DNA from: Brevundimonas subvibrioides | Lineage (GTDB): Bacteria; Pseudomonadota; Alphaproteobacteria; Caulobacterales; Caulobacteraceae | Length of the DNA: 64,000 bases | Direction: 5' to 3' | NCBI RefSeq assembly: GCF_027271155.1 | Contig: NZ_CP114542.1 | Coordinates: 868,001-932,000 of the forward strand | Shown: positions 36,586 through 45,082 of the stretch, piece by piece | How positions within the stretch are numbered: the first letter of the stretch is position 1 | Layout of the letters: the number at the start of each line of letters is the position of its first letter | Program-made: the position numbers and the translations under genes | The notes under the pieces: generated by a model | Told to the model about the DNA's origin: nothing | Databases searched by the model: none | The model's input: the letters and a program-made list of their open reading frames with translations, nothing else

Positions 36586-36684
36586 GATGCAACTCCGGGT
36601 CTGCTGCGGTGATCCCTCTGAACCCGCTGCACCGGCCCGCGTTCCCCGCTCTTCCGGGCCGTGAACGTCGCCGTTCATCAAGCT

Positions 36685-36702
36685 GTCCGTTTGACAACGG
36701 AC
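36685..36702. promoter_or_regulatory. GTCCGT-TTGACA-ACGGAC palindrome
   Basis: A 6-bp inverted repeat (GTCCGT and ACGGAC) encloses TTGACA, a perfect -35 hexamer, about 80 bases upstream of the gene at 36784. No good -10 hexamer is seen at the right distance, so the promoter role is uncertain. Confidence 0.3.
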
Positions 36703-36783
36703 GGCTCAGACCTGTGTCAGCTTCACCGTGGTTTTCTGGTCCTCGCCGCCCAATCAAGGGCCGGTGAACGAGGAACGAAGATC

Positions 36784-37200
36784 ATGACGACCGCCCTGAC
36801 GAAGAAAGCCCTGCTTTCGCTGCTGGCGGCGTCGGCGGTCGCGATCGCGACCCCGACGCTGGCCCAATCCTATGGAGGCCACCACGGAGGAGGCCATGGT
36901 GGAGGCTATGGGGGAGGCTATGGCCAGGACTACAACGGCGGCTGGAATGGCGGCGGCCTGAACGGCGATCAGGCCCGCCTGTCCCAGCGCATCGACCGCG
37001 CCGCCTATTCGGGCCGGATCAGCCGCCGTGAGGCCCGCGACCTGCGCTGGCAGCTGAGCGAGTATCAGCGGGTCGAATGGCAGTACCGCCGCGACGGCCT
37101 GAGCCGCTGGGAACGCCGTGACCTGGAGGACCGCCTCGACCGGATCAGCCGCGCCCTGCGCGACGACCGTCGCGACGGCGGCTGGCGCGATCACGACTGA
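36784..37200 (+). CDS. Secreted Gly/His-rich protein with arginine-rich helical domain
   Basis: A 138-residue protein with a signal peptide (about 1-27, ending TLAQS), a Gly/His/Tyr-rich stretch (YGGHHGGGHGGGYGGGYG), and a helical Arg/Asp-rich domain made of two similar halves (LSQRIDRAAYSGRISRREAR, then YRRDGLSRWERRDLEDRLDR). Histidine-rich glycine loops can bind metals, but no function is known. The ATG at 36784 begins the signal peptide. A terminator follows. Confidence 0.75.
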   Translation: MTTALTKKALLSLLAASAVAIATPTLAQSYGGHHGGGHGGGYGGGYGQDYNGGWNGGGLNGDQARLSQRIDRAAYSGRISRREARDLRWQLSEYQRVEWQYRRDGLSRWERRDLEDRLDRISRALRDDRRDGGWRDHD

Positions 37201-37218
37201 TCCATCGATGATCTGAAC

Positions 37219-37252
37219 GAGGGCCGCTTCCGAAAAGGGGGCGGCCCTTTTG
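37219..37252 (+). terminator. Rho-independent terminator
   Basis: GGGCCGC (37221-37227) pairs with GCGGCCC (37241-37247), flanked by A on the left and TTTT on the right, 20 bases after the Gly/His-rich gene. Confidence 0.8.
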
Positions 37253-37298
37253 CTTTGTCCGACGCAAGGCTAAGCCCGGCCCGAAACCGGAACCGACC

Positions 37299-38795
37299 AT
37301 GACCGCCGCCGCTGATGCCCGCCTGATCCTGACCCATCTGGGCGTAGCTGAAACCGCCTTCGCGACCGACGGGCTGCCGACCCGCTCTCCGATCGACGGC
37401 TCGACGGGCGCATCGGTGCGCATCGCCAACCCCTCCGACGTCGACACTGCCCTGTCGGCAACCACCGCGGCCTTCGAGGCCTGGCGACGCGTGCCGGCGC
37501 CGCGTCGGGGTGAGCTGGTCCGGCTGCTGGGCGAGGAACTTCGCATCGCCAAAGCCGACCTGGCCATGCTGGTCACGCTTGAGGCCGGCAAGATCACCTC
37601 CGAGGGTCTGGGCGAGGTGCAGGAGATGATCGACATCTGCGATTTCGCGGTCGGGCTGTCGCGCCAGCTCTATGGTCTGACCCTGCCCAGCGAACGCCCC
37701 GGCCACCATATGCGCGAGACCTGGCAGCCGCTGGGTCCGGTCGCGGTGATCTCGGCGTTCAACTTTCCGGTCGCCGTCTGGGCCTGGAACGCGGCGCTCG
37801 CCCTGGTCTGCGGGGATCCGGTCATCTGGAAGCCGTCGGAGAAGACGCCGCTGACGGCCCTGGCCGTCCATGCGGTTGCCCGGCGGGCGCTGGCGCGGTT
37901 CGGGGACGCACCGGAGGGTCTATTGCAACTGCTGATCGGCGGCCGCGACGTGGGCGAGGCGCTGGTGGCCGATCCGCGCGTGGCCCTGGTGTCCGCGACC
38001 GGATCGACCCGGATGGGCCGGGCGGTGGCGACGACGGTGGCGGGACGGCTGGGCCGGTCGCTGCTGGAGCTGGGCGGCAACAACGCCATGATCGTCACCC
38101 CGTCCGCCGATATGGACATGGCGGTGCGGGCCATCGCCTTTTCCGCCGTGGGGACCTGCGGCCAGCGTTGCACGACCCTGCGCCGCCTGCTGGTCCACGA
38201 GGACGTGGCCGAGGCCCTGATCGCGCGGCTGGCATCCGCCTACGCCAGCCTCCCCATCGGCGACCCGCGCACGCCCGCCACCCTGGTCGGACCCCTGATC
38301 GACGAGGAGGCGGCGAAGGGCTTCGACGCGGCCCTGGCCCAGGCGGTCGCCGAGGGCGGCGAGATCGTGGTCGGCGGGACGCGGGTGGAGGGCAGCTACG
38401 TCCGCCCCGCCATCGTCCGGATGCCTTCCCAGAGTGCGGTCGTCCGGCACGAGACCTTCGCGCCGATCCTCTATGTCCTGACCTGGCGCGACTTCGGCGA
38501 GGCGGTGGCGATGCAGAACGCGGTCCCGCAGGGCCTGTCGAGCTGCGTCTTCACCGACAGTGTCCGCGAGGCCGAGGCCTTCCTGTCGGCCTGGGGCTCG
38601 GACTGCGGCATCGCCAACGTCAACATCGGCCCCTCGGGGGCCGAGATCGGCGGGGCCTTCGGCGGGGAGAAGGACACCGGCGGCGGGCGCGAAAGCGGCT
38701 CGGACGCCTGGAAATCCTATATGCGCCGCCAGACCCAGACGGTGAATTTCTCGGCCGATCTGCCCCTGGCCCAGGGCGTGACGTTCGAGGTTTGA
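37299..38795 (+). CDS. amaB: Aldehyde dehydrogenase, AmaB (piperideine-6-carboxylate dehydrogenase) type
   Basis: Oxidises 2-aminoadipate semialdehyde/piperideine-6-carboxylate in lysine catabolism, by similarity to the ALDH7 group. The 498-residue protein has the NAD-binding core (SAFNFPVAVWAWN, WKPSEKTPLT), catalytic glutamate E257 in LLELGGNNA, nucleophile C291 in CGQRCTT, and the C-terminal GGEKDTGGGRESGSDAWK substrate region seen in this group. Length is normal. It stands alone between a terminator and the aspartyl protease gene; other lysine-catabolism genes are not in the window. Confidence 0.88.
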   Translation: MTAAADARLILTHLGVAETAFATDGLPTRSPIDGSTGASVRIANPSDVDTALSATTAAFEAWRRVPAPRRGELVRLLGEELRIAKADLAMLVTLEAGKITSEGLGEVQEMIDICDFAVGLSRQLYGLTLPSERPGHHMRETWQPLGPVAVISAFNFPVAVWAWNAALALVCGDPVIWKPSEKTPLTALAVHAVARRALARFGDAPEGLLQLLIGGRDVGEALVADPRVALVSATGSTRMGRAVATTVAGRLGRSLLELGGNNAMIVTPSADMDMAVRAIAFSAVGTCGQRCTTLRRLLVHEDVAEALIARLASAYASLPIGDPRTPATLVGPLIDEEAAKGFDAALAQAVAEGGEIVVGGTRVEGSYVRPAIVRMPSQSAVVRHETFAPILYVLTWRDFGEAVAMQNAVPQGLSSCVFTDSVREAEAFLSAWGSDCGIANVNIGPSGAEIGGAFGGEKDTGGGRESGSDAWKSYMRRQTQTVNFSADLPLAQGVTFEV

Positions 38796-38854
38796 CCGCG
38801 ACCGCGACAGCACCGCGCCTCGACGCGGGGGCCGAACGTCCCCATTGTTGATCC

Positions 38855-39799
38855 ATGAACCGTCGTGACCTCCTGACCCGGGCTGCGCTGCTCGCCGGTG
38901 GGCTGGGCGGGGCCTGGTGGCTGCGCGACAACGTCCTGTGGCGCCATCCGGTCGTGAGCTTCGGCCCCGACGGAACCAGCGGCTGGATGCCCTATGACGC
39001 CCCGTATGCCGCGACGCCGACCGCGCTCGTCACCATCGCCGGCCAGACGGTCCGGGCCCTGATCGATTCAGGAGCCCAGTATTCGGTCATCGACAGTGGC
39101 CTGTTCGACGCCCTGGGCCTGACCCGGGCCTTCGACCTGCCGCTGGTGGCCTATGGCGTGGGCGGCGGGGCCCAGATGGGCCGGGGCACCACGCTGCAGA
39201 TCGCGCTCGGCGGCATGCGGATCGCCGACCTGCGGGCGGCCATCCTGGCGCTGGGTCCCCTCGCCATGCGCGAGGGCCTGTCCGCCCCGCTGATCCTCGG
39301 TCAGGATGTTCTGGGCGAAACGGTGCTGGAGCTGGACACGGCAGGGCGGCGGCTGCGCTTTCACTCGCGAACCGGTCACGTCCTGCCGACCGATGTCCTG
39401 CCCGTCCTTGTGGGCAAGTCGCGCGGGGCCCTGGAGACCGAGGTCACGGTAGAGGGCGCGCGGGTTCAGGCGGTCATCGACACCGGTGCCTCGGCCCTGA
39501 TCGCGCTGGGACGCGAGACGGCGCAGGACGCGGGCCTGCTGGACGGCCGTCCCGTGCGGCGCGGGTCCAGCATCGTGCTGGGCGGCGCCATCGCCTCACA
39601 GCTCGTCCGTGCCCGGACGGTCACCGTCGGCGACCAGCTGTACCGCGATGTGGAGACCGCCATCTATGCCGACGTCGCTCTGCCGGGCTTCCCCAAGGCG
39701 CTGATCGGTATGGAGGCGTTCGAGGGGCGACGCCTGGTCATCGACCTCGGCGGCACAGCGCTGCACACCTCCCGGCCCATGGATCTGACAGTTGGCTAG
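38855..39799 (+). CDS. Retropepsin-like aspartyl protease family protein
   Basis: A 314-residue protein with a twin-arginine-like N-terminus (MNRRDLLTRAALLAGGLGG) suggesting export. Two aspartyl protease repeats are visible: LIDSGAQYSVID near 70 and VIDTGASALIAL near 207, each with the D-S/T-G active motif, so one chain could form the complete site. The substrate is unknown. The TAG stop lies at the left edge of the CTAG-end repeat. Confidence 0.8.
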   Translation: MNRRDLLTRAALLAGGLGGAWWLRDNVLWRHPVVSFGPDGTSGWMPYDAPYAATPTALVTIAGQTVRALIDSGAQYSVIDSGLFDALGLTRAFDLPLVAYGVGGGAQMGRGTTLQIALGGMRIADLRAAILALGPLAMREGLSAPLILGQDVLGETVLELDTAGRRLRFHSRTGHVLPTDVLPVLVGKSRGALETEVTVEGARVQAVIDTGASALIALGRETAQDAGLLDGRPVRRGSSIVLGGAIASQLVRARTVTVGDQLYRDVETAIYADVALPGFPKALIGMEAFEGRRLVIDLGGTALHTSRPMDLTVG

Positions 39800-39934
39800 G
39801 GCATGATCGTTTGAGGTGGACCCACGGAGTGGGTCCAGCGAAAGCGTGAATCATGCCCTCGCTCATAGCTGGAGCCTGATTCACGGCATCGGCGGAATCG
39901 CGAAGCGATTCCACCTCAGCCGATCAGGCTCTAG
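39796..39934. repeat. CTAG-end two-hairpin repeat, full copy A
   Basis: A 139-bp element from CTAG to CTAG. Module 1 has outer stem GGCATGAT with ATCATGCC and inner 9-bp hairpin TGGACCCAC/GTGGGTCCA. Module 2 has outer stem GCCTGAT with ATCAGGC and inner 8-bp hairpin GGAATCGC/GCGATTCC. It carries four GANTC sites. It lies between convergent genes and gives both their TAG stops, so it may act as a bidirectional terminator. It is nearly identical to 55577-55716. Confidence 0.95.
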
Positions 39935-41193
39935 GCCCGCGTCTGGCCCGTGCCGGTCACCAGATATTTGAAGCTGGTCAGCTGTTCGGCCCCCACCGGC
40001 CCCCGCGCGTGCAGGCGAGAGGTCGAGATGCCGATCTCGCCGCCGAAGCCGAACTCTCCGCCGTCGGCGAACTGGGTCGAGGCGTTCCACAGCACGATGG
40101 CGCTGTCGACCGCCTGCTGGAAGGCGGCGGCGGCCCAGGCCTCTTCGGCCACGATCGCCTCGGTGTGGCCCGATCCATAGGTGGCGATATGCGCGATGGC
40201 CTGATCCAGACCGTCCACGATCCGCACCGACAGCATGGGTGCCAGATACTCCGTCGACCAGTCGGCCTCCTCGGCGGCTTCCATGCCGGGCACCAGGGCC
40301 ATGGCCTCCGCATCGCCCCGCATGGCACAGCCCGCCGCCGTCAGGGCCCGGGCCACCGGCACCAGAAGCCGCTCCGCCGCCGCGCGGTCGACCAGCAGAG
40401 TCTCGGTCGCGCCGCAGACCGAGACGCGCCGCATCTTGGCGTTGACCACGATGTCCACCGCCATCGCCGGATCGGCCGAGGCGTGCAGATAGGTGTGGTT
40501 CAGCCCCTCCAGATGCCCCAGCACCGGCACCCGCGCATCCGCCTGCACCCGCGCCACCAGACTCTTGCCACCGCGCGGGATCAGCAGGTCGATATGGCCC
40601 TCAAGCCCCGTCAGCAGGGCACCGACGGCGGCGCGGTCCGGCGTATCCACCAGCTGAACCGCATCGACCGGCAGCCCGGCCTCGGCCAGGCCCTCGACCA
40701 TCGCCCGGTGGATGGCGCGCGAGCTTTCCAGACAGTCGGACCCGCAGCGCAGGATGGCCACATTGCCCGCCCGGATCGACAGGGCGGCGGCGTCGGCCGT
40801 CACATTGGGCCGGCTCTCATAGATGATGGCCAGCACGCCGAGCGGTGTCCGCACCCGCTGGAAGGCCAGCCCGTTCGGCCGGGTCCAGCGCTCGGTGACG
40901 ACGCCCAGCGGATCGGCGAAGGCGGCGACCGCGTCGACGCCGTCGGCCATGGCGGCGATGCGGGCCGGCGTCAGGGCCAGCCGGTCCAGCATGGCCTCGC
41001 CCATGCCGTTCGTCCGGGCCCGGTCGATGTCGCGCTGATTGGCGGACAGGATTGCATCGGCACGGGCGCGCAGGGACCGGGCGGCCGCCGACAGGGCGCG
41101 GCTGCGCACCTCGGCCGGGGCGGTGCGGACCGCCGCCGCCGCCGCCCGCGCGCGCCGCCCCATGGCCAGCATGTCGGTGTCGATATCGCTCAT
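39931..41193 (-). CDS. proA: ProA, gamma-glutamyl phosphate reductase
   Basis: Second step of proline synthesis: NADPH reduction of glutamyl-5-phosphate to the semialdehyde. The 420-residue protein has the family segments [28 protein letters not shown], the catalytic cysteine in [13 protein letters not shown] and the C-terminal [19 protein letters not shown]. The ATG at 41193 overlaps the proB stop (ATGA). A far longer frame in the same phase runs through proB and is not real. The TAG stop lies in the repeat end. Confidence 0.97.
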   Translation of the reverse strand: MSDIDTDMLAMGRRARAAAAAVRTAPAEVRSRALSAAARSLRARADAILSANQRDIDRARTNGMGEAMLDRLALTPARIAAMADGVDAVAAFADPLGVVTERWTRPNGLAFQRVRTPLGVLAIIYESRPNVTADAAALSIRAGNVAILRCGSDCLESSRAIHRAMVEGLAEAGLPVDAVQLVDTPDRAAVGALLTGLEGHIDLLIPRGGKSLVARVQADARVPVLGHLEGLNHTYLHASADPAMAVDIVVNAKMRRVSVCGATETLLVDRAAAERLLVPVARALTAAGCAMRGDAEAMALVPGMEAAEEADWSTEYLAPMLSVRIVDGLDQAIAHIATYGSGHTEAIVAEEAWAAAAFQQAVDSAIVLWNASTQFADGGEFGFGGEIGISTSRLHARGPVGAEQLTSFKYLVTGTGQTRA

Positions 41194-42332
41194 CCGCTCA
41201 GCACCAGATCGTCGCGGTGAATGGCCACGCCGGGACCCTTGTAGCCCACGATGGCTTCGATCTCGCCCGAGTGACGGCCGAGGATCAGGGTCATCTCCTC
41301 GGCCGAATAGGCCGCCAGTCCGACGCCGACGGCCGTGCCCGCGCTCAGCACCCGCACGCTGTCGCCGCGGTCGAAGCGTCCCTCGATCCGGCGCACGCCC
41401 GAGGCCAGCAGACTGCGTCCCCCTGCCAGGGCACTGGCCGCGCCGGCGTCGATCTCGATTGTGCCTGCGGGTTCCAGACTGCCCGCGATCCATGATTTGT
41501 AGGCCTGCATCGGACTGGCTGGCGCGGTGATCAGCGTCGCCCGTGCGCCCCCTGTCACCGCCGCCAACGGACGCGTCACCAGGCCCGAGACGATCAGGGT
41601 CGCGCAACCCGCCGACCGCGCGATCCGCGCCGCCTCCAGCTTGGTCGCCATCCCGCCCGTGCCGACGGAGGCCTCCGCATTGGCCCCACCCGCCATGGCC
41701 AGGATGTCCGGCGTCAGGGCGTCGATCCGGTCCAGATGGCTGGCATCGGGGTTCCGCCTCGGATCGGCCGTGTACAGACCATCCACATCCGACAGCAGGA
41801 CCAGCAGATCCGCCCGCGCCAGCTGGGCCGTCCGCGCGGCCAGCCGGTCGTTGTCGCCGTATCGGATTTCCTCGGTGGCGACGGTGTCGTTCTCGTTGAC
41901 CACGGGCACGACGCCCAGCTTCAGCAGGGCCTCCAGCGTCGCCCGCGCATTGAGCCAGCGGCGGCGGCGTTCGGTGTCGTCGCGCGTCAGCAGGACCTGC
42001 GCCGTCGTCATCCCGCGAGAGGCCAGCGCCGCCTCCCACGCCTGCATCAGCAGGGACTGGCCCACCGCCGCCGCGGCCTGCTTCTCATCCAGCCGTGCGT
42101 TCTTCTCCAGCCCCAGACGCCCACGCCCCAGCGCCACGGCCCCGGACGAGACGACGATGACGGATCGCTTGCTGGCCCGCAGCGCCGCGATGTCCTCGGC
42201 CAGACCCGCCAGCCAGGGCAGGGCGGCCGCGCGGCTTTCTCCATCGACCACCAGCGAGGAGCCGACCTTGACCACCACGCGGCGGGCATGGCGAAGGGCG
42301 TCGGCGGCGGTGGCAGGCGGGGAGGCAGTCAC
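41190..42332 (-). CDS. proB: ProB, glutamate 5-kinase with PUA domain
   Basis: First step of proline synthesis: ATP phosphorylation of glutamate, usually feedback-inhibited by proline. The 380-residue protein has an amino-acid kinase domain ([47 protein letters not shown]) and a C-terminal PUA domain from about 280 ([20 protein letters not shown]). It starts with GTG at 42332. It forms the operon proB-proA. Confidence 0.97.
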   Translation of the reverse strand: MTASPPATAADALRHARRVVVKVGSSLVVDGESRAAALPWLAGLAEDIAALRASKRSVIVVSSGAVALGRGRLGLEKNARLDEKQAAAAVGQSLLMQAWEAALASRGMTTAQVLLTRDDTERRRRWLNARATLEALLKLGVVPVVNENDTVATEEIRYGDNDRLAARTAQLARADLLVLLSDVDGLYTADPRRNPDASHLDRIDALTPDILAMAGGANAEASVGTGGMATKLEAARIARSAGCATLIVSGLVTRPLAAVTGGARATLITAPASPMQAYKSWIAGSLEPAGTIEIDAGAASALAGGRSLLASGVRRIEGRFDRGDSVRVLSAGTAVGVGLAAYSAEEMTLILGRHSGEIEAIVGYKGPGVAIHRDDLVLSG

Positions 42333-42374
42333 GGCGTGACAATGGCGTCACCCCGCGTGCACTGCAACATGCGA

Positions 42375-43229
42375 TCAGATGTCGGTATAGCTGTCGCAGG
42401 CTGCCGGATCGCCGGACCTGTATCCGCGCCGCAGGGCGTCGACCCGCTGGGCCGAGGTGCCGTGGGTGAAGCCGTCGGGGTTCACCTGTCCACCCGAACG
42501 GCGCTGCAGGGTGTCGTCGCCGATGGCCGAGGCGGTCTTCAGACCCTCTTCCAGATCGCCCTGTTCGACCGCGACCTCCCCGCCGGACACCGACGCGGCA
42601 TTGGCGGCCCAGACCCCGGCGTAGCAGTCGGCCTGGAGCTCCAGCCCGACCGAATACTGGTTCGCCTCGGCCTCGTCCGAAGCGCGGGCCTGGGCCCGTT
42701 CGACGCGCTGCGAGGCCCCGGTCAGGGTCTGGACATGGTGACCGATCTCATGGGCCAGGACATAGGCGCGGGCGAAGTCGGCCCCGGAGGCCCCCAGCTG
42801 GGTCTCCATCTCTTCCCAGAACGACAGGTCCAGATAGACCTTGTTGTCCGCCGGGCAGTAGAAGGGCCCCATCGCCGACTGGCCGAAGCCACAGCCCGTC
42901 GGGGTACCCTGGGTGTAGATGACGATGTTGTCGGGTGGCGTATAGCCGTCGATCTTCGAGGCCCAGACCTGGTTGATGTTGCCGCCGACGATGTCCACGA
43001 ACTGCCCGGCCTGATCCTCGGGCGTGCCCTGGGTGCCTTCCTGACTGGCGCTCGCCCCACCGAACTGGCTGGCGACCTGTTGGGTCGTGGACGGATCGAT
43101 GCCGAAGACGAAATAGCCGATCAGGCTCAGGACGATGACGCCGATCCCTCCGCCCGCGATGGTCCCGCCACCGACACCGCGTCGATCCTCGATATTGCCG
43201 CCACCGCGTTCACCACCCCGCCAGCGCAT
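42375..43229 (-). CDS. YpfJ-type neutral zinc metallopeptidase
   Basis: A 284-residue protein with an Arg/Gly-rich cytoplasmic start, one membrane segment (about 24-45, GGGIGVIVLSLIGYFVFGID), and a periplasmic peptidase domain. The zinc motif HEIGHHVQ lies near 165, with a downstream acidic region (DEAEANQYSVGLELQADC) expected to supply the third ligand. The family is widespread, but its substrate is unknown. It is not clearly in an operon; the proB stop side lies 42 bases away. Confidence 0.9.
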   Translation of the reverse strand: MRWRGGERGGGNIEDRRGVGGGTIAGGGIGVIVLSLIGYFVFGIDPSTTQQVASQFGGASASQEGTQGTPEDQAGQFVDIVGGNINQVWASKIDGYTPPDNIVIYTQGTPTGCGFGQSAMGPFYCPADNKVYLDLSFWEEMETQLGASGADFARAYVLAHEIGHHVQTLTGASQRVERAQARASDEAEANQYSVGLELQADCYAGVWAANAASVSGGEVAVEQGDLEEGLKTASAIGDDTLQRRSGGQVNPDGFTHGTSAQRVDALRRGYRSGDPAACDSYTDI

Positions 43230-43641
43230 GTTCGCCTCCCGATTTCCAGACCCAAGCTAGGCCGGAACGCGGGGACAGGGGAAGGGATGCCGTCGCCGGT
43301 CGCGACCTGTCGCGGCGGGCGGCCTCGGGTGTCTTCGACACCGGTGGCTGCAGACGGATGCAGGGCCAGGGCTTTCGCGCGGCTTGAAGCTCCTGCCGGG
43401 TCAGGCCGGCATTCAGCTGATTCTGGTGCGCATCGGTTCCACCGGCGACCGGTAGCGTTCATCTCTTGGCAAGGCGTGAGGCGGTGGTGTGACCGGCGCG
43501 GACGGTTTTGTTTCACGGCCGCAATATCTGATGGCCAGCATGGTTTCTGCCTCATTCGGGGACGCGAACTTGCACGGACATCGTCGTCGGGACGTGGCTG
43601 AAGGACGCTGCGGGACGCCGATTTCCTTCCAGGGAGCCGAG
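43230..43641. other. 412-base non-coding gap between divergent genes
   Basis: The gap separates the divergent metallopeptidase and EF-hand genes, so promoters for both should lie here. I see one small hairpin (GGTGTC-TTC-GACACC at 43328-43342) and AGGGAGCCGAG just before the EF-hand ATG. An open phase reaching upstream to a GTG at 43489 lacks a ribosome site and looks like a random extension. No RNA gene is recognised. Confidence 0.5.
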
Positions 43642-44361
43642 ATGCAGATATCTTCATCCTCATCCTCTGCGGCGACATCCAGCCTTGCGCTGAATGTCCT
43701 GCGCGACCTTTTTCAGCCCGCGTCCAGTCAACCCACCGGGCAAAAACCGCCGACCCATGAGCCCCCGGGAGGCACGAAAGGTCGACCACCGGGGCCGCCA
43801 CCACCAGGAATGAACGGCGGAGGTGTCAAACCTGACACAATGTCGTCCCTGCTGGGGGCCCAGGAACATGGCCACCGCCGGGCCTCGGATGTCATCGACG
43901 CGGCGGACACCAATGGTGACGGCACGGTCAGTCTTGACGAACTGGCGGCGTCTCTCCGCGCTGACCCGGCCTCGCTGACCGACGCCTTCGCCCGGGTGGA
44001 CGGCGACGACGACGGCCAGATCACTGCCGACGAACTGGAAGCGGGACTCCAGGCGGCTCATGGCCACCGTGGGCCGCCACCTCCGCCTCCGCTTTCGGCG
44101 TCGGACCTCGCGTCCAGCATCCTGGCCTCGAGCGACACGGACGGCGGCGGATCGTTGAGCCTCAGCGAGATCACCGCGTCGCTGGGCCAGGACGACAGCA
44201 AGGGCCTTTCGGACGTCTTTGCCGGGCTGGATACAAACGGCGACGGCGGTCTGGGCGTCGAAGAGCTGACGACGGCGGTCGAGGCCTCCTTCGCCCGGCA
44301 AATGGCGGCCTATACAGCCAACGGAACAGGCGAGAGGTCGTCCATCCGGGTCGCAGCCTGA
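43642..44361 (+). CDS. EF-hand protein with polyproline linkers
   Basis: A 239-residue protein starting with a serine run (MQISSSSSSAATSS) and no typical signal peptide. Pro/Gly stretches (PPGPPPPGMNGGG and RGPPPPPPLS) alternate with EF-hand-like loops: DTNGDGTVSLDEL, DGDDDGQITADEL, DTDGGGSLSLSEI and DTNGDGGLGVEEL. It should bind calcium in two lobes. A serine-rich N-terminus without signal peptide could mean cytoplasmic location or a non-classical export route. A terminator follows. Confidence 0.85.
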   Translation: MQISSSSSSAATSSLALNVLRDLFQPASSQPTGQKPPTHEPPGGTKGRPPGPPPPGMNGGGVKPDTMSSLLGAQEHGHRRASDVIDAADTNGDGTVSLDELAASLRADPASLTDAFARVDGDDDGQITADELEAGLQAAHGHRGPPPPPPLSASDLASSILASSDTDGGGSLSLSEITASLGQDDSKGLSDVFAGLDTNGDGGLGVEELTTAVEASFARQMAAYTANGTGERSSIRVAA

Positions 44362-44367
44362 AGCAGA

Positions 44368-44396
44368 GGGGGGCGGTCAGAAGGCCGCTCCCCTTC
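44368..44396. terminator. Bidirectional terminator between convergent genes
   Basis: GGGGGGCGG (44368-44376) pairs with CCGCTCCCC (44385-44393), including one G-T wobble, in the 38-base gap between the EF-hand and methyltransferase genes. The flanking T-tract is short. Confidence 0.5.
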
Positions 44397-44399
44397 CGC

Positions 44400-45059
44400 T
44401 CAGGGCATGGCCCAGACGCTGGAGCGCTTGATAGCGAAATCCTCCAGCTCGCGCGTGGTCGGGACCTGGTACTCGGCCAGCAGGTCGAGCCCGGTCTTCG
44501 GAAAATAGGTCCGGTGGGGATCGCCGATCAGGACGCGCGTGCCCTGTCGCCGCGCCCGCCCCAGCCAGTGAAGCACCCGATCGGTCATCGGCTTCTCATA
44601 GCAGACGTCGCCCGCGCAAATGACGTCGACCGGCGGCGGATCGGCGTCCAGAAGGTCCGTGTCGGTAAAGGCCACCTCCACGCCATTGGCCCGGGCGTTC
44701 AGCGCGACCGCCGCGCCGCAGAACGGATCGATGTCCGCGCACAGGACACGGGCCGCCCCCGCCTTCATCGCCGCGATCCCGACCAGTCCCGATCCGGTGG
44801 CGAAATCCAGCACCGACCGCCCCGCGACCTCGGCGGGCGTATCCAGCACCCAGCGGGCCAGCCCCTGTCCGCCCGACCAGGCGAAGGCCCAGAACGGCGG
44901 CGGCAGGCCCAGTTCGCCCAGCTCTTCCTCCGTCATGCGCCAGATCGGCGTGATCTCGTCGGCCAGCCACAGCTGGATCTCCGGCGTATGCGGCACGGCC
45001 TGCAATCGGGTGTGGGTCAGGATGAAGGTGGATGGATCGGCGATGGCCATGCGCGGCAT
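44400..45059 (-). CDS. Class I SAM-dependent protein methyltransferase (COG3897/ETFB-KMT-like)
   Basis: A 219-residue methyltransferase. The SAM-binding motif is VLDFATGSGLVGIAAMKAGA (near 85), followed by the acidic VLCADIDPF and a DVICAGDVCYE motif near 150. The pattern fits COG3897, whose characterised relatives methylate lysines of the electron-transfer flavoprotein beta subunit. That substrate is only an inference here, although acyl-CoA dehydrogenases, which feed that flavoprotein, occur in this window. The start is ATG 45059 with AAGG five bases upstream. Confidence 0.82.
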   Translation of the reverse strand: MPRMAIADPSTFILTHTRLQAVPHTPEIQLWLADEITPIWRMTEEELGELGLPPPFWAFAWSGGQGLARWVLDTPAEVAGRSVLDFATGSGLVGIAAMKAGAARVLCADIDPFCGAAVALNARANGVEVAFTDTDLLDADPPPVDVICAGDVCYEKPMTDRVLHWLGRARRQGTRVLIGDPHRTYFPKTGLDLLAEYQVPTTRELEDFAIKRSSVWAMP

Positions 45060-45082
45060 GTGCGCCTTCCCGCCCTGACCGG

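Noticed and set aside
43489..43641. Upstream GTG extension of the EF-hand gene
   Set aside because: No ribosome site and no coding character; ATG 43642 has a strong AGGGAG site.
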